DNA from: an uncultured Lachnospiraceae bacterium
GTDB taxonomy: Bacteria; Bacillota; Clostridia; Lachnospirales; Lachnospiraceae
Assembly (NCBI GenBank): GCA_947594085.1
Contig: CANQEB010000026.1
Coordinates: 1 to 16,174 of the forward strand
DNA length: 16,174 nucleotides
Direction: 5' to 3'
Part shown: one piece after another, positions 14,467 to 16,174 of the stretch
Numbering within the stretch: position 1 is the first letter of the stretch
Layout: every line of letters begins with the position of its first letter
Notes under the pieces: model-generated
What the model was told of the DNA's origin: nothing
Seen by the model: the letters and a program-made list of their open reading frames with translations, nothing else
Database searches by the model: none
Made by a program: the position numbers and the translations under genes

Positions 14467-15896
14467 CACTCTTCCTCGTCCAGATAAAAGTCCTCGTCCG
14501 GCCCTTCCTCCGGATCCAGATAATAATCCATATCCTGCGGTTCGCTCACCCTTCGCAGCCTCGCGATAAAGAAGCCGTCCGACCGATGTACGCCCGGCAA
14601 AAGCTGAAGGTATCCTGCCTCCGTCGTCTTGCTTTTCAGCTCATCGCAGATATAGGGATTGACACTCTCCAGGCGAAATGGATAATTCTCCAAAAACCAT
14701 TTGATATTGTACTGATTCTCATCCGCGCCGATCGTACAAGTGCTGAAGATCAACACGCCGTCCGGCTTGACGTACTCCTGCACGACAGACAAGATCCGCC
14801 TCTGCAGCCGGATGATGTCCTGCTGCTGTTTCTCCGACATCTTGTACTTAATGTCCTGCTTCTTGCCGATCACGCCCAGACCAGAACAGGGAAGATCCGC
14901 CAGCACAATATCCGCCTTCTGCACGGATTCCGGATCGCGCACGGTCGCATCCTTTAGAACCGCACGGATATTGATGGCGCCAATTCGCTCAATGTTCTCC
15001 TGCATCAGGCCCACTTTGTACTCTGACACATCCCTCGCCTCGACATATCCGCTTCCCATCAGTTTGTCCGCGATGTGAAGGCTTTTCCCTCCCGGGGAAG
15101 CGCAGACGTCAAAGCAGGTATCGCCCCAGTTCGGCGCAGCAATCTCTGCCACCAGCATAGAGCTGATATCCTGCACCTGAATCCAGCCCTTCTTAAACGC
15201 CGACACCGCCTTAATATAATTGTAATCGGAAATCTCGAGCGCGTAATCCAGATACGGGTGCTGCCTTACCGTGATTCCCTGATCCTCCAGCTCTGCAATG
15301 ATCTCCTCCTTCGAAGCCCGAGCAAGGTTGCAGCGCACGACAGTGGGCTTTTCCATGTGTGTATCCCGGCAGATCTTCTCAGTCGTCTCATAGCCGAACT
15401 GCGCCACCCACTTGCTCAGCATCCAGATTGGAAATGAATACTTTACCGACAGATAATGCAGCGGCTCTTCCTTTGGATCCGGATAACGGACCTGCCCGAG
15501 CCTGCGCGCCGTATTGCGCAGAACGCCATTGACAAAGCCTTTGAGATTGTAGAATCCTCTGCGCTGCGCCAGCGACACCGCCTCATTGCAGACGGCGGCA
15601 TCCGGCACACTGTCCATGTATTTCATCTGATAAATCGACATCCGCAAAAGATTGCGGATCAGCGGTTTCATGTTGTAGACCGGGACGTTGGAAAACTGCT
15701 CGATGATATAATCCATCTGCATGATGTGTTCCAGTGTACCCTCCACGGTCCGCGAAATAAACGCTCTGTCGCGCTTGTCAAGGTACTGGTATTTCTCCAG
15801 CGTCTCGCGGAGCACAATGTGACTGTACGCTTCCTCCTCCGTGATCTCCATCAGGACGCCCAGCGCGATCTCGCGCAAATTTACCTGCCCTGCCAT
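14466..15896 (-). CDS. rsmB: 16S rRNA (cytosine-967-C5)-methyltransferase RsmB
   Basis: SAM-dependent m5C methyltransferase for 16S rRNA, 476 residues. An N-terminal NusB-like RNA-binding domain (about 5-135) precedes the catalytic domain. SAM motif DVCASPGGKS is at 263-272 (CAAPGGKT is commoner). Motif IV DLPCSG (334-339) supplies C337, and motif VI STCTI (385-389) supplies the probable nucleophile C387. LLPGVHRSDGFF near 432-443 is the family end. It finishes with a very acidic tail (about 452-476, DPEEGPDEDFYLDEEE), beyond the usual fold. ATG at 15896 has GGGGAGG 5 nt upstream. It follows a YugP-like metallopeptidase gene and precedes rlmN, as in other Firmicutes. Older names are sun and fmu. 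Confidence 0.96.
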   Translation of the reverse strand: MAGQVNLREIALGVLMEITEEEAYSHIVLRETLEKYQYLDKRDRAFISRTVEGTLEHIMQMDYIIEQFSNVPVYNMKPLIRNLLRMSIYQMKYMDSVPDAAVCNEAVSLAQRRGFYNLKGFVNGVLRNTARRLGQVRYPDPKEEPLHYLSVKYSFPIWMLSKWVAQFGYETTEKICRDTHMEKPTVVRCNLARASKEEIIAELEDQGITVRQHPYLDYALEISDYNYIKAVSAFKKGWIQVQDISSMLVAEIAAPNWGDTCFDVCASPGGKSLHIADKLMGSGYVEARDVSEYKVGLMQENIERIGAINIRAVLKDATVRDPESVQKADIVLADLPCSGLGVIGKKQDIKYKMSEKQQQDIIRLQRRILSVVQEYVKPDGVLIFSTCTIGADENQYNIKWFLENYPFRLESVNPYICDELKSKTTEAGYLQLLPGVHRSDGFFIARLRRVSEPQDMDYYLDPEEGPDEDFYLDEEE

Positions 15897-16034
15897 ATGT
15901 TCCTCCCCTTCTCACTGCCGAATCCCCCTCAGATATCGGCGATCCCCGTATATCGTGTTCCTATTTTTGTCCCTGTCTGTCCGCAAGCTGTCAGAATGCC
16001 CGAACAAATGATTTTATCGTCACACCTGTCTGTC
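15897..16034. other. Spacer between the YugP-like gene and rsmB
   Basis: 138 bases without an ORF. It holds a short hairpin, GATATCGG (15932-15939) with CCGTATATC (15946-15954) and one bulged base, and the strong rsmB RBS. I see no convincing promoter or terminator, so rsmB may be co-transcribed with the gene upstream. Confidence 0.5.
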
Positions 16035-16174
16035 TCAGTCCCTGTCCCTTCCGCGCGCCAGGATCACCAGACGCAAAAGCTGTAGAATAGACGACGCCAG
16101 ACTCGCCACATAGGTCATAGCCGCTGCCGCCGGCCAAGCTGTCAGCGCGCTTCCGCCAGATGTTCACCAATGGC
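16035..16174 (-). CDS. C-terminal fragment of a YugP-like zinc metallopeptidase, frame broken near the window edge
   Basis: Minus-strand translation ending at TGA 16037-16035 gives AMTYVASLASSILQLLRLV followed by ILARGRDRD. This hydrophobic C-terminal helix with a charged end is what YugP-type membrane zinc metallopeptidases carry, and that gene commonly precedes rsmB in Firmicutes. Upstream of this the match fades: an in-frame TGA lies at 16166-16164, and the residues LTAWPAAAAM are longer than the usual LTAAAM. A +1 frame just upstream reads GEHLAEAR, which would fit the family. So a frameshift, a real disruption, or a sequence or assembly error at a contig end is likely. The active-site HExxH would lie outside the window. 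Identification rests on about 30 residues plus synteny. Confidence 0.5.

Overview
The window reads as a core chromosomal segment of a Gram-positive, probably spore-forming member of the Clostridia, most likely Lachnospiraceae. The grounds are gene order, a dcw cluster carrying two consecutive class B penicillin-binding proteins, a PASTA kinase/PP2C pair, a small Spo0E-like protein, and clostridial-type RBSs and terminators. The family assignment is inference from protein style and synteny; no search was run. Every gene I accept lies on the minus strand, so transcription runs from high to low coordinates.

From right to left there are three apparent transcription units. Unit 1 (16174 to about 9050) begins with the tail of a YugP-like zinc metallopeptidase whose frame is broken near the window edge. 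It continues with rsmB (16S rRNA m5C methyltransferase), rlmN (m2A methyltransferase), a PP2C phosphatase (stp/prpC), the PASTA Ser/Thr kinase prkC and the ribosome-assembly GTPase rsgA. It ends near a hairpin at 9050-9079. This unit joins rRNA modification and ribosome maturation with a kinase/phosphatase pair that, in relatives, senses cell-wall fragments.

Unit 2 (about 8990 to 6545) holds ychF, lgt (lipoprotein lipidation) and a 48-residue Spo0E-like ORF overlapping the 3' end of lgt, closed by a strong intrinsic terminator. A 131-bp structured element with perfect 8-bp inverted ends sits between ychF and lgt and overlaps the ychF stop codon.

Unit 3 (6482 to the left edge) is the start of the division and cell wall cluster: mraZ, rsmH, an ftsL-like gene, an FtsI/SpoVD-type PBP and a second SpoVD-like PBP. 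Its promoter is followed at once by four AAGTGG-type boxes spaced exactly 10 bp apart, a convincing candidate MraZ autoregulatory operator. The second PBP has KTA in place of the usual KTG motif. A 9-bp dyad lies between the two PBP genes, and the left edge cuts through a GC-rich hairpin just past the last stop codon.

I see no tRNA, rRNA, CRISPR array, insertion sequence or prophage. I found no clearly new multi-gene system. The most interesting items are the mraZ operator, the ychF-lgt repeat element, the overlapping Spo0E-like gene and the variant PBP.
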